Assembly (NCBI GenBank): GCA_031400185.1
Contig: JANNPN010000182.1
Location: forward strand, 18,235-82,234
Source of the DNA: UTPRO1 sp031400185
GTDB lineage: Bacteria; Desulfobacterota; Binatia; UTPRO1
DNA: 64,000 nt
Direction of reading: 5' to 3'
Made by a program: the position numbers and the translations under genes. The notes below the pieces were generated by a model. It was not told the DNA's origin and did not search any database. It saw only the letters and a program-made list of their open reading frames with translations. Of this stretch, positions 53,351-63,128 are shown one piece after another. How positions within the stretch are numbered: the first letter of the stretch is position 1; each line of letters opens with the position of its first letter.

Positions 53351-54661
53351 GTGCAAGCGGACCTCGCCGCCGTGTCGACCGGCGCGGCGGGCGCGACACG
53401 CATCGAGAAAACGACGCTCCCGAATGGGATCCGCATCCTCTCGGAGGAGATCCCCGGGATGGTGTCGGCGGCGATCAGCATCTGGGTCGAAAGCGGGTCG
53501 CGTTTCGAGGGGGTTGCGCAGAACGGCATCTCGCACTTCCTCGAGCACCTGTTCTTCAAGGGCACCGAGCGCCGCAGCGCCGTGGAGATCGCGGAAGAGA
53601 TCGACGCCGTCGGCGGCGTGCTGAACGCCGACACCGACCGCGAGCACACCTGCTACTACGTGAAGGTGCTCGGCGAGCACGTCCCGCTGGCGATCGACCT
53701 GCTGAGCGACATCTTCCTCGCCTCGAGCTTCGACCCTGACGAGATCGCGCGCGAGAAGGAGGTCGTCCTCGAGGAGATCGCGCAGATCGAGGACACGCCC
53801 GACGACCTCATCAACGATCTTTTTCACTCTGCGTACTGGCCAGACCACGCCCTCGGGCGCCCGGTCTGCGGCACGCGCGCGACGGTGCGCGGCTTCGACC
53901 GCGACGCGACGCGCGCCTGGGTGGCCTGCCGATACCGTCCGGATCGCATCGTGGTCTCGGCCGCGGGCGACGTTCGCCACGCCGCCCTCGTCGGAGAGAT
54001 CGGGGAGCGATTCGGGCACCTGACCGGCAGCGCGCCGCTCGACGACGCGGACGTACCGCTGCTGCAGAGCGGCGTCACTGTGCACCGGCGACGCCTCGAG
54101 CAGGTCCAGCTCTGCCTCGGGACCCGTGGCGTCTCGGTGACCGATGCCGAGCGCGACGCCGCGATCGTACTCAACTCGACGCTCGGGGACAGTCCAAGCT
54201 CGCGATTGTTCCAGGAGGTACGCGAACGGCGCGGCCGCGCATACTCGATCGACTCCTTCCTCTGCTCGTACCGCGATACCGGCTATCTCGGGATTGCGGC
54301 TGGCACCCGGCCGAAGTGGGTGCGGGAGGTCGTCGAGATCGTGATCGGCGAGCTCCGCCGCATCCGCACCGACGGCGTAACGCCCGCCGAGCTCGCCCGC
54401 GCAAAGGGCAAGCTGAAGGGCACCATCCTCATGGGGCTCGAGACGTCGGACCAACGCATGGAGCGCCTCGCTCTCAACGAGATGTACTTCGGTGGGCAGG
54501 TGACGACTGACGAGCTCGCCGCGCGACTCGATGCGGTCGGGAACGATCAGATCGTGGCCCTCGCGTCCCGGCTGTTCACGCCGGACTCGTGCGCGCTCGT
54601 GCTGCTCGGTGACGTTCGCAGCGGCATCGACAGCGGAATCTTCGGAGGCTTGCTCCCATGA
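53351..54661 (+). CDS. M16-family zinc peptidase
   Basis: 436 residues, GTG start. The inverted zinc motif HFLEH (HxxEH) near residue 60 and the downstream Glu in REKEVVLEEIAQ form the metal site, and RRGRAYSIDSF marks the second half-domain. Similar proteases follow pnp in many bacteria (PqqL/YmxG type). It may be the active subunit of a dimer. Its stop overlaps the purB start. Confidence 0.92.
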   Translation: MQADLAAVSTGAAGATRIEKTTLPNGIRILSEEIPGMVSAAISIWVESGSRFEGVAQNGISHFLEHLFFKGTERRSAVEIAEEIDAVGGVLNADTDREHTCYYVKVLGEHVPLAIDLLSDIFLASSFDPDEIAREKEVVLEEIAQIEDTPDDLINDLFHSAYWPDHALGRPVCGTRATVRGFDRDATRAWVACRYRPDRIVVSAAGDVRHAALVGEIGERFGHLTGSAPLDDADVPLLQSGVTVHRRRLEQVQLCLGTRGVSVTDAERDAAIVLNSTLGDSPSSRLFQEVRERRGRAYSIDSFLCSYRDTGYLGIAAGTRPKWVREVVEIVIGELRRIRTDGVTPAELARAKGKLKGTILMGLETSDQRMERLALNEMYFGGQVTTDELAARLDAVGNDQIVALASRLFTPDSCALVLLGDVRSGIDSGIFGGLLP

Positions 54662-56031
54662 TCAGCCGATACACGCGTCCCGCTATGGGGGAGATCTGGA
54701 CCGACGCCGCCCGTTACGCGCGCTGGCTCGAGATTGAGATCCTCGCGTGCGAGGCGATGGTGAGGCGTGGCGAGGTCCCTGCCAAAGCGGTCGCGGCGAT
54801 CCGTAAGCGCGCCCGCATCGACCCCGAGCGGATCGCGGCCATCGAAGCAGAGGTGAAGCACGACATCATCGCCTTCGTGACCCAGGTCGCGGAGACGATC
54901 GGCCCGGAGGGGCGGTTCCTGCATCTTGGGCTCACGTCGTCTGACGTACTCGACACGGGGTTCGCGTTGCAGCTCCGGGCGGCCGCCCAGCTGTTGCTCG
55001 TGGGGCACGACCGCTTGATCGCCGCGCTGAAGCGCCTCGCGCTCGCACATAGGGACACGCTCATGATCGGCCGCACGCACGGCATGCACGCCGAGCCCGT
55101 TACCTTTGGCGTGAAGGTCGCGGCGTGGCACGCCGAAGCCGTTCGGAACCGCGCGCGGTTGGTCGCCGCCACCACGGAAATCTCGGTCGGTACGCTCTCG
55201 GGCGCGGTCGGGGTGTTCGGCAATGTCGATCCCGAGGTCGAGGCGTACGTGCTCGGGCGACTCGAGCTCGCCGCCGAGCCGGTCGCGACCCAGGTCGTCG
55301 CACGCGACCGGCACGCGACCTTCTTCGCGACGCTCGCGGTGGTCGGCTCGTCCCTCGAACGCATCGCGGTCGAGATCCGCCACCTGCAGCGGACGGAGGT
55401 CGGTGAGGCCGAAGAGCCGTTCACCGCCGGCCAGAAGGGTTCGTCGGCGATGCCGCACAAACGGAACCCGATTCTTTCCGAGAATGTGACGGGCCTCGCG
55501 CGGCTCCTGCGCGCCTATGCGGGTGCTGCGCTCGAGAACGTCGCGCTCTGGCACGAGCGCGACATCAGCCACTCTTCGGTGGAGCGCGTGATTGCGCCCG
55601 ACGCGACGATCGCGCTCGATTTCATGCTCGCACGCATGACGGGTGTGCTCGAGAACCTCGTCGTCCGTCCCGACCGCATGCGTCGCAACCTCGATCTGCA
55701 CGGAGGTGTGGTGCTCTCGGAGAACGTGCTGCTCGCGCTGGTGCAGAAGGGGGCGGTTCGTCAGGACGCGTACCGCTGGGTGCAGCGCGCCGCGCACGCG
55801 TCGCTCGCGGGCGAGGCGGCGTTCCTCGATGCGCTCGCGACCGAGCCGGAGATCCGCAAGCGTCTCACGCGAGGCGAGCTCGAACGTCTCCTCGATCCGA
55901 GTCGTCATCTCGCGCACCTCGACTTGCTCTTTCGGCGTGGCTTGGGTACCAGTAAACGCACACGGCACGCGCGCACCGGACGGCGCTCGCAGGGTCGTGG
56001 TGGGATCACGCGCAAACCTGCTCGTCAGTGA
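54658..56031 (+). CDS. purB: Adenylosuccinate lyase
   Basis: 457 residues. It catalyses step eight of IMP synthesis and also cleaves adenylosuccinate to AMP. The signature GSSAMPHKRNPI holds the catalytic Ser; HGMHAEPVTFG and TSSDVLDTGF are also conserved. A basic tail of about 30 residues after LDLLFRRGLGTS exceeds the usual end. ATG 54658 overlaps the upstream stop. The stop overlaps a GTG usable by purS. Confidence 0.95.
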   Translation: MISRYTRPAMGEIWTDAARYARWLEIEILACEAMVRRGEVPAKAVAAIRKRARIDPERIAAIEAEVKHDIIAFVTQVAETIGPEGRFLHLGLTSSDVLDTGFALQLRAAAQLLLVGHDRLIAALKRLALAHRDTLMIGRTHGMHAEPVTFGVKVAAWHAEAVRNRARLVAATTEISVGTLSGAVGVFGNVDPEVEAYVLGRLELAAEPVATQVVARDRHATFFATLAVVGSSLERIAVEIRHLQRTEVGEAEEPFTAGQKGSSAMPHKRNPILSENVTGLARLLRAYAGAALENVALWHERDISHSSVERVIAPDATIALDFMLARMTGVLENLVVRPDRMRRNLDLHGGVVLSENVLLALVQKGAVRQDAYRWVQRAAHASLAGEAAFLDALATEPEIRKRLTRGELERLLDPSRHLAHLDLLFRRGLGTSKRTRHARTGRRSQGRGGITRKPARQ

Positions 56032-56042
56032 GGGAAGGCACC

Positions 56043-56303
56043 ATGGGTTGGCTGGCACGGGTGTTTGTGACTCCCAAGTCGGGCGTGCTGGACCCGCAGG
56101 GAAAAGCGGTGCAGCACTCGCTCCACGCGCTCGGCTTCCCGGAGGTCGGTGACGTTCGGATCGGCAAGTACCTCGAGGTGCGATTGGCGGACGTCAGTCG
56201 GGAGAGCGCTGAGGTGCGCCTCCGCGAGATGTGCGAGCGTCTGCTCGCGAACCGGGTCATCGAGGACTATCGGTTCGAGATCGACGCGGCGCCGGCGGGC
56301 TGA
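56043..56303 (+). CDS. purS: Phosphoribosylformylglycinamidine synthase subunit PurS
   Basis: 86 residues. It is the small subunit bridging PurL and PurQ. RVFVTPKSGVLDPQGKAVQHSLHALGF is typical. The ATG at 56043 has a purine-rich GAGGGAAGG just upstream; GTG 56028 (overlapping the purB stop) would add five residues. purQ follows after three bases. Confidence 0.94.
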   Translation: MGWLARVFVTPKSGVLDPQGKAVQHSLHALGFPEVGDVRIGKYLEVRLADVSRESAEVRLREMCERLLANRVIEDYRFEIDAAPAG

Positions 56304-56306
56304 GCC

Positions 56307-57050
56307 ATGCGCTGGGGTGTGATCACGTTCCCCGGGTCCAACGACGACGAGCAGACGTCGTTCGTCCTGAGCAATCTCCTCGGGGAGACCGTCGTTCGCT
56401 TGTGGCATAAGGACGAGAGCGTCGACGGCCTCGACTGCATCGTCCTGCCCGGCGGATTTTCGTACGGCGACTACCTTCGGTGCGGCGCGGTGGCGCGCTT
56501 CTCGCCGATCATGCGTGCGGTCGAGCGTTTCGCCGAGCGCGGCGGGATCGTGCTCGGGATCTGCAATGGCTTCCAGATCCTCTGTGAGGCGGGGCTCTTG
56601 CCGGGCGCGCTGATCCGCAACCGCGAGCTGAATTTCCTCTGCCGACGCGCGCACGTCCGAGTGGAGGAAGCCGACACGATCTTCACCAACCGCTGTCGCC
56701 GCGGCGACGTGCTGGACCTGCCGGTGAAACACGGCGAAGGCTGCTACGTCGCCGACGAGGCGACACTGCGCTCGCTCGAGGCCGGCCGGCAGATCGTGCT
56801 GCGCTATACCGACGCCGAGGGCCGTGTGACCCCCGAAGCGAACCCGAACGGATCACTGAGCGCGATTGCGGGCATTCGCAATGCCCGCGGCAACGTGTTC
56901 GGTCTCATGCCTCATCCCGAGCACGCCTGCGAATGGCTCGTCGGCGGTGAGGACGGCCGAAAGTTCTTCCTGTCGATCATCGCGAGCGTGAGCGGCGGGG
57001 TAGAGATGCCGTCGGTGCCGTCGAGCTCGAAGGTGTTGTCCGGCCCGTGA
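56307..57050 (+). CDS. purQ: Phosphoribosylformylglycinamidine synthase, glutaminase subunit PurQ
   Basis: 247 residues. Class I glutamine amidotransferase: nucleophile Cys in LGICNGFQIL and His/Glu in MPHPEHAC. It supplies ammonia to PurL. GVITFPGSNDDEQ is the family start. The stop overlaps a GTG used by purL. Confidence 0.95.
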   Translation: MRWGVITFPGSNDDEQTSFVLSNLLGETVVRLWHKDESVDGLDCIVLPGGFSYGDYLRCGAVARFSPIMRAVERFAERGGIVLGICNGFQILCEAGLLPGALIRNRELNFLCRRAHVRVEEADTIFTNRCRRGDVLDLPVKHGEGCYVADEATLRSLEAGRQIVLRYTDAEGRVTPEANPNGSLSAIAGIRNARGNVFGLMPHPEHACEWLVGGEDGRKFFLSIIASVSGGVEMPSVPSSSKVLSGP

Positions 57051-59284
57051 GCATGAAGGTCACGGTCGAGACCGCACTGCAGCACGGCCTCACTGCCGAG
57101 GAGTACGAGCGCATTGAGGAGGCGCTCGGCCGCACTCCGACGCTCGAAGAGCTCGGCGTGTTCTCGGTGATGTGGTCCGAGCACTGTAGCTACAAGAGCT
57201 CGCGTGCCTACCTGCGCGGGTTGCCGACGACCGGCCCTCGAGTGTTGCAGGGCCCAGGGGAGAACGCGGGCGCCATTGACGTCGGCGACGGGCTTGCGGT
57301 CGTCTTCAAGATCGAAAGCCACAACCACCCGTCGTTCGTCGAGCCGTTTCAGGGCGCGGCGACCGGTGTCGGCGGAATCTTGCGCGACATCTTCACGATG
57401 GGTGCGCGTCCGATCGCCAACCTGAACTCGCTCCGCTTCGGGTCAATCGACCATCCGCGGACGCCGTTCCTCTTGCGCGGCGTCGTCGCTGGCATCGGGC
57501 ACTACGGTAACTGCATCGGCGTGCCGACCGTTGGCGGCGAGGTATCGTTCGATCCCGGTTACGATCACAACATTCTGGTGAACGCGTTCACGCTCGGCGT
57601 GGTGCGTGCCGATCGCATCTTCCGCGCCCGCGCGACCGGCGTCGGCAACCCCGTGATGTACGTCGGGTCGCGGACCGGGCGCGACGGTATTCACGGCGCG
57701 AGCCTCCTCGCGTCGGCCGAGTTCGACGCCGAGTCGGAGAGCAAACGACCGACCGTGCAGGTCGGCGATCCCTTCACCGAGAAGCTGCTGCTCGAGGCGT
57801 GTCTCGAGCTGATGTCGCCGGAGCACAGCCACCACGTCGTCGCGATCCAGGACATGGGCGCCGCCGGCCTGACGTCGTCATCCACGGAGATGGCGGGGCG
57901 TGGCGGCACCGGTATCGACCTCGATCTTTCGAGCGTCCCGCTCCGCGAGCCGAACGTCACCCCGTACGAGATCCTGCTCTCCGAGTCGCAGGAGCGCATG
58001 CTGCTCGTCGTGCATCAGGGATCGGAGGATGCGGTCACGGCGATCTTCGCCAAATGGGACCTCGAGGCCGCCGTCATCGGCCGCGTAACCGACACCAAGC
58101 GCCTCCGCTGCACGTTCGACGGTCGCGTCGTGGTCGACATCCCGATCGAGCCGTTGACCGACGATGCCCCGGTGTACGAGCGACCCGCGAGCGAGCCTCA
58201 GGGCTCCGACGACGGCGGCAAGCTCAACCTCAAGGAGCTTCCGGAGCCGACCGACTACAACCAGACGCTCGTGCGGCTGATGGAGTCGCCGAACCTGTCC
58301 TCGCGCGAATGGGTCTATCGCCAGTACGACAGCTACGTCGGCGGCGGGACGATCGTCCGGCCAGGCTCGGACGCGGCGATCGTGCGGCTCCCAGGTACGG
58401 AGAAGGCCGTCGCGATGACCGTCGACTGCAACAGCCGGCTCTGTCTCGTGGATCCGTACGTCGGCACGGTGAGCGCCGTCGCCGAGGCGGCACGCAATCT
58501 CGCCGCGAGCGGCGCGGAGCCCATCGGCGTTACCAATTGCCTGAACTTCGGGAGCCCCGAGAAGCCCGAGGTCATGTGGCAGTTCCAACAAGCGATCGCG
58601 GGGCTCCGCGACGCGTGCCTCGCGTTCGGCACGCCCGTGATCAGCGGCAACGTGAGCTTCTACAACGAGACCGAAGGACGTAGCATCCCGCCGACCCCGG
58701 TGATCGGCATGGTGGGCCTGCTCGAGGACGCGAGCCAGCACGTCACGCAGTGGTTCAAGAGCGAAGGCGATGCAGTGGTGCTGCTCGGGCGGAATCGTGA
58801 AGAGCTCGGCAGCAGCGAGTACCTCGCGGTGGTCCATCATCAAGTCCGTGGCGGCGTGCCGTGGATCGATCTCGAGGTCGAGCGGCGGTTGATTCGTGCG
58901 GTCGTCGCGTCGGCGCGGGAGGGGTTACTGCGCTCGGCGCACGATGTCTCGGAGGGCGGCCTCGCAGTGGCCCTTGTGGAATGCTGCATCACGAGCGAAA
59001 CGACCGCCCCGCTCGGTGCGCGCATCGAGCTCGAGGGCGGCTTTCGGCCCGATGCGCTCCTGTTCGGCGAGAGCCATGCGCGCATGATCGTGTCGGTCCG
59101 GCGGCGCCATCTCACGCGGCTCCGCGAGATCGCACGGCGTGAGGACGTACCCATCTCGGTGATCGGGGAGGTGCGCGGGCAACGCTTGGAGGTCGGCGAC
59201 TTGATCGGGATCGATGTCGCGACCCTGCGGGACGCCTGGCGCGGCGGGCTCGGCAAGGCGCTCGCTGGGTCGACCAGCGCGTGA
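57047..59284 (+). CDS. purL: Phosphoribosylformylglycinamidine synthase subunit PurL (small type)
   Basis: 745 residues, the PurS/PurQ-dependent form. SVMWSEHCSYKSSR, KIESHNHPSFVEPFQGAATG, the ATP site and GGEVSFDPGYDHN are clear; a second half-domain repeats the fold (CNSRLCLVDPYVG, then SGNVSFYNET). The start is GTG 57047, overlapping purQ, or ATG 57053. Confidence 0.96.
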   Translation: MSMKVTVETALQHGLTAEEYERIEEALGRTPTLEELGVFSVMWSEHCSYKSSRAYLRGLPTTGPRVLQGPGENAGAIDVGDGLAVVFKIESHNHPSFVEPFQGAATGVGGILRDIFTMGARPIANLNSLRFGSIDHPRTPFLLRGVVAGIGHYGNCIGVPTVGGEVSFDPGYDHNILVNAFTLGVVRADRIFRARATGVGNPVMYVGSRTGRDGIHGASLLASAEFDAESESKRPTVQVGDPFTEKLLLEACLELMSPEHSHHVVAIQDMGAAGLTSSSTEMAGRGGTGIDLDLSSVPLREPNVTPYEILLSESQERMLLVVHQGSEDAVTAIFAKWDLEAAVIGRVTDTKRLRCTFDGRVVVDIPIEPLTDDAPVYERPASEPQGSDDGGKLNLKELPEPTDYNQTLVRLMESPNLSSREWVYRQYDSYVGGGTIVRPGSDAAIVRLPGTEKAVAMTVDCNSRLCLVDPYVGTVSAVAEAARNLAASGAEPIGVTNCLNFGSPEKPEVMWQFQQAIAGLRDACLAFGTPVISGNVSFYNETEGRSIPPTPVIGMVGLLEDASQHVTQWFKSEGDAVVLLGRNREELGSSEYLAVVHHQVRGGVPWIDLEVERRLIRAVVASAREGLLRSAHDVSEGGLAVALVECCITSETTAPLGARIELEGGFRPDALLFGESHARMIVSVRRRHLTRLREIARREDVPISVIGEVRGQRLEVGDLIGIDVATLRDAWRGGLGKALAGSTSA

Positions 59285-59296
59285 TACTCGGACGCA

Positions 59297-60718
59297 ATGC
59301 CCACTGACGGGGGCTTCCGCGAGAAGTGTGGCGTCGTCGGGGTGTTCGGTCACCCCGAAGCGGCCAACCTGGCCTACCTCGGTCTCTGCGCGCTGCAGCA
59401 CCGCGGCCAGGAGGCCGCCGGCATCGTCTCGTCCGACGGCCACGTGCTCGTGTCGCACCGTGGGCTCGGTCTCGTTACCGACATCTTCCCGGAGCAGATC
59501 ATCCGGCGGCTCCGCGGCAGTGCGGCAATCGGCCACAACCGCTATTCGACGACCGGCGGGTCGCAGCATTTGAAGAACGCCCAGCCCCTCGTGGTCGAAT
59601 ACGGGCGCGGCGGCCTCGCGCTCGCGCACAACGGCAACCTCGTGAACGCCGAGCGCCTGCGGGCCGAGCTCGAGGAGCGTGGCTCGATCTTCCAGTCCAC
59701 GGTCGACACGGAGGTGATCATCCACCTGATCGCCGCGGCGACCGCCGACACGCTCGAGGACCGGGTCGTCGAGGCGCTCCATCAGGTCCGCGGGGCGTAC
59801 TCCCTGGTGTTCCTCGCGCCCGACAAGCTAATCGCGGTCCGCGACCCGCACGGGTTCCGTCCGCTGGTGCTCGGTAGGGTGAAGGGCGCCTGGGTCGTCG
59901 CGTCGGAGACCTGCGCGCTCGACCTCGTCGATGCGGAGTACGAACGCGAGATCGCGCCCGGCGAGATGGTCGTCATGACCGAAGCGGGGCTCGCCTCGTA
60001 CCACCCGTTCAACAAGGCTCCCGGCGCCGCCTGCATCTTTGAGCACATCTACTTCGCGCGTCCCGACTCGACCGTGTTCGGGCGGAGCGTCTACCAGGCA
60101 CGGAAGGAGCTGGGTCGGACGCTGGCCCGCGAGGCGCCGGTTCCCGCCGACATCGTGATTCCGGTTCCCGATTCGGGGGTCCCGGCGGCGATCGGATATG
60201 CGGAAGCCGCGGCGATCCCGTTCGAGATGGGCCTCATCCGCAATCACTACGTCGGTCGCACGTTCATCGAGCCGCGCGACGCGATCCGTCACTTCGGGGT
60301 CAAGGTGAAGTTGAACGCGCAGCGAACGGTGCTCGAAGGGAAGCGCGTGGTCGTCGTCGACGACTCGATCGTCCGGGGCACGACCAGTCGGAAGATCGTC
60401 AAGATGATTCGCGACGCCGGGGCGACGGAGGTGCACATGCGCATCAGCTCTCCCCCGACGACGAACCCGTGCTACTACGGCATCGACACGCCGACCCGCG
60501 CCGAGCTGATCGCGTCCTCCCACGACATCGACGAGATTCGCCGGTACATCACCGCCGACTCGCTCGCGTACCTGAGTGAAGAGGGCATGTACGCGTACCT
60601 CGGCGGCCCCCAGGCGGGATATTGCGACGCCTGCTTCACGGGGCGCTATCCGGTCGCGTTCGAGGACACCGGCACCCCGCGCCAGCTCGTACTGTTCGAA
60701 GCCCAGGACGAGCGCTAA
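59297..60718 (+). CDS. purF: Amidophosphoribosyltransferase
   Basis: 473 residues. First step of purine synthesis. The catalytic Cys is residue 11 in REKCGVVGVFGHP, so a ten-residue propeptide must be cut off. The PRPP motif VVVDDSIVRGTTS is present. Cys residues in ACIFEHIYF, NPCYYG and YCDACFTGRYP match the Fe-S cluster ligands of the Bacillus-type enzyme, which makes it oxygen-sensitive. Confidence 0.95.
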   Translation: MPTDGGFREKCGVVGVFGHPEAANLAYLGLCALQHRGQEAAGIVSSDGHVLVSHRGLGLVTDIFPEQIIRRLRGSAAIGHNRYSTTGGSQHLKNAQPLVVEYGRGGLALAHNGNLVNAERLRAELEERGSIFQSTVDTEVIIHLIAAATADTLEDRVVEALHQVRGAYSLVFLAPDKLIAVRDPHGFRPLVLGRVKGAWVVASETCALDLVDAEYEREIAPGEMVVMTEAGLASYHPFNKAPGAACIFEHIYFARPDSTVFGRSVYQARKELGRTLAREAPVPADIVIPVPDSGVPAAIGYAEAAAIPFEMGLIRNHYVGRTFIEPRDAIRHFGVKVKLNAQRTVLEGKRVVVVDDSIVRGTTSRKIVKMIRDAGATEVHMRISSPPTTNPCYYGIDTPTRAELIASSHDIDEIRRYITADSLAYLSEEGMYAYLGGPQAGYCDACFTGRYPVAFEDTGTPRQLVLFEAQDER

Positions 60719-60731
60719 AGATCGGGAGCGC

Positions 60732-62348
60732 ATGCCGATGCCCGACGACGCTTGGGACTTCCTCGTCATCGGCAGTGGCATCGCCGGGCTGACGTTCGCC
60801 CTCGGCGTCGCGGACCATGGGACGGTGGCGCTCGTCACCAAGGACCAGAGCGGCGAGAGCAACTCGTCGTACGCGCAAGGCGGGGTCGCGAGCGTCTGGA
60901 GTCCGGACGATTCGTTCGACTCGCACGCCGAGGACACGCTGGTCGCCGGGGCGGGCCTTTGTCACGAGGACGTCGTCCAGATGGTCGTGCGCGAGGGTCC
61001 CGATCGCATCCGCGACCTGATCGCGCTCGGCACGCAGTTCGACGGGCACGTCGCGGGCGACGCGATCGAGTACGACCTCGGGCGCGAGGGCGGACATTCG
61101 CAGCGGCGCGTGCTCCACGCGGGCGACCTGACGGGCCGCGAGATCGTGCGCGCGCTCACCGCGGCGGTGCGCGGGCATCCGAACGTCACGGTGTTCGAGA
61201 ACGCGCTCGCCGTGGATCTCCTGATCGACCGCAAGCGCGGACGTGTGCCGAACCCGCCGACCTGCTGGGGCGCCTACGTCTTCGACCGCTCGACCGGCAG
61301 GGTGCGCTCGATGCGGGCCCGTGCGACCGTGCTTTGCACGGGTGGGGCGGGGAAGGTGTATCTCTACACGACCAACCCCGACGTCGCGTCGGGCGACGGG
61401 GTCGCGATCGCCTATCGCGCGGGGGCGACGGTCGGCAATCTCGAGTTTTTTCAGTTCCACCCGACGTGCCTGTACCACCCGCAGGCGAAGTCGTTCCTGG
61501 TCACCGAAGCGATGCGCGGAGAGGGCGCGCGTCTCCGCCTCCCCGGCGGCGCATTCTTCATGGAGCGCTATCACACGGACGCCGAGCTCGCGCCGCGCGA
61601 CGTCGTGGCGCGCGCGATCGATCACGAGATGAAAGTGCATGGCTTCGAGCACGTGTACCTGGACATCACTCACAAGCCGGCGAGCTGGACCGAGGAGCGT
61701 TTCCCGAACATCGTAAAGCGCTGCCGCGAGCTCGGCATCGACCCGGCGCGGCAGTGGATCCCCGTGGTGCCGGCGGCGCACTACCTCTGCGGCGGCGTTG
61801 CGACCGACGTGGACGGTCGCACCTCGATCTCGCGGCTCTATGCATGCGGTGAGGTCGCGATGACGGGTCTCCACGGCGCGAACCGTCTCGCGTCCAACTC
61901 GTTGCTCGAAGGTCTCGTGTTCGGCCATCGTGCGGCTCAGCACGCCCGCGGCCGTCTCAAGGAGGACCCGACCCCGCCGCCGACGCTTCCCGAATGGAAC
62001 ACCGGGACTGCCGTGAACAGCGACGAGTCGGTCGTCGTGACGCAGAACTGGGACGAGGTGCGCCGGACGATGTGGAACTTCGTCGGAATCGTGCGCTCGA
62101 CGCGGCGCCTGGAGCGTGCGCGGAAGCGCATTGCGATGCTGCAGGACGAGATCCGTGAGTACTACTGGGACTTCCTCGTCACTGGCGATCTTCTCGAGCT
62201 GCGGAACATCGCGACCGTCGCCGAGCTCATCGTTCGCTGTGCCATGGCGCGGCGCGAAAGTCGCGGTCTCCACTACACGCTCGACTACCCGGAGCGCGAC
62301 GATGCGCGTTGGCAGCATGACACCATCATCGCCGGGTCAGGAATCTGA
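60732..62348 (+). CDS. nadB: L-aspartate oxidase
   Basis: 538 residues from ATG 60732 behind GGGAG. First step of NAD synthesis, making iminoaspartate. The FAD motif VIGSGIAGLTFAL, SYAQGGVA, FFQFHPT and the substrate-site segments AAHYLCGGVATD and GLHGANRLASNSLLEGLV are present. The succinate-dehydrogenase-like C-terminal domain ends RRESRGLHYTLDYP. nadA and nadC are not here. Confidence 0.94.
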   Translation: MPMPDDAWDFLVIGSGIAGLTFALGVADHGTVALVTKDQSGESNSSYAQGGVASVWSPDDSFDSHAEDTLVAGAGLCHEDVVQMVVREGPDRIRDLIALGTQFDGHVAGDAIEYDLGREGGHSQRRVLHAGDLTGREIVRALTAAVRGHPNVTVFENALAVDLLIDRKRGRVPNPPTCWGAYVFDRSTGRVRSMRARATVLCTGGAGKVYLYTTNPDVASGDGVAIAYRAGATVGNLEFFQFHPTCLYHPQAKSFLVTEAMRGEGARLRLPGGAFFMERYHTDAELAPRDVVARAIDHEMKVHGFEHVYLDITHKPASWTEERFPNIVKRCRELGIDPARQWIPVVPAAHYLCGGVATDVDGRTSISRLYACGEVAMTGLHGANRLASNSLLEGLVFGHRAAQHARGRLKEDPTPPPTLPEWNTGTAVNSDESVVVTQNWDEVRRTMWNFVGIVRSTRRLERARKRIAMLQDEIREYYWDFLVTGDLLELRNIATVAELIVRCAMARRESRGLHYTLDYPERDDARWQHDTIIAGSGI

Positions 62349-62390
62349 CTTCGCACGAGCCCCGCTGCGGGGCATCGCGACGAATATACG

Positions 62391-62420
62391 TTGACGAGCC
62401 GCCGCAGCGTTGACTATGGT
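62391..62420 (+). promoter_or_regulatory. Candidate promoter for the lytic transglycosylase
   Basis: TTGACG (62391-62396) and TATGGT (62415-62420), spacer 18. The 80-base spacer also has a GC hairpin (GCCCCG/CGGGGC at 62359-62373) that may mark the end of nadB transcription. Confidence 0.55.
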
Positions 62421-62428
62421 GCAGCGTA

Positions 62429-63103
62429 ATGGCGGCGGGTCGGGGCAGGCGCCGGGTGGTTGGGGTGTCGATCGCTGGAGCCTTCAGTTTCGGGCTCGCG
62501 GTTCCTCTGTCGCTGACGCTGTTGACCGTGTCGGATGCAGCGGCCGACATCTACAAGCGCGTCGATCGTTTCGGTGTGATCCACTACACCAATGTTCCGA
62601 CCGACAAGCGCTTCTACCGGGTCGTGATCCGCGAGATGCCGAGCATCAGCGCACTGCCGGGGTATCGCGTCGAGCCGAGCCGGACCCGGGCCGATTCGAA
62701 GGCCTTCGATCCCATCATCGCCAACGTCTCGCGGCGCTACAACGTCGAGCAGGCGCTGGTGAAGGCGGTCATCAAGGCCGAGTCGGGCTTCCAGCCGAAC
62801 GCGGTGTCGCCGAAGGGGGCGCGCGGCCTCATGCAGCTGATGCCGGGGACGGCCCAGATGCACGGCGTCCGCAACATCCACGCGCCGCTCGACAACATCG
62901 ATGGCGGCGTCCAGCACCTTCGCATGCTCCTCGACCGGTACAGCAACAACGTCGTGCTGGCGCTCGCGGCGTACAACGCTGGCGAGGGCTGGGTCGATCA
63001 ATACGGCGGGATTCCCCCCTTCGAGGAGACCCGCAACTACGTCCATCGGGTCCTGCGCTTCCGTCAGGACTATCTCCAGCAAGCGATCGCCAGCACGCGG
63101 TGA
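62429..63103 (+). CDS. Periplasmic lytic transglycosylase with DUF4124-type N-terminus
   Basis: 224 residues. A basic N-terminus and hydrophobic stretch ending near DAAA suggest a Sec signal. A short DUF4124-like segment (IYKRVDRFGVIHYTNVP) precedes the SLT domain, whose catalytic Glu lies in VIKAESGFQPNAVSP and whose GLMQLMPGTA and ALAAYNAGEG motifs are complete. It cleaves peptidoglycan glycan strands. Confidence 0.93.
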   Translation: MAAGRGRRRVVGVSIAGAFSFGLAVPLSLTLLTVSDAAADIYKRVDRFGVIHYTNVPTDKRFYRVVIREMPSISALPGYRVEPSRTRADSKAFDPIIANVSRRYNVEQALVKAVIKAESGFQPNAVSPKGARGLMQLMPGTAQMHGVRNIHAPLDNIDGGVQHLRMLLDRYSNNVVLALAAYNAGEGWVDQYGGIPPFEETRNYVHRVLRFRQDYLQQAIASTR

Positions 63104-63128
63104 GAGGCTCGTCGCCGTCGGGGCACCG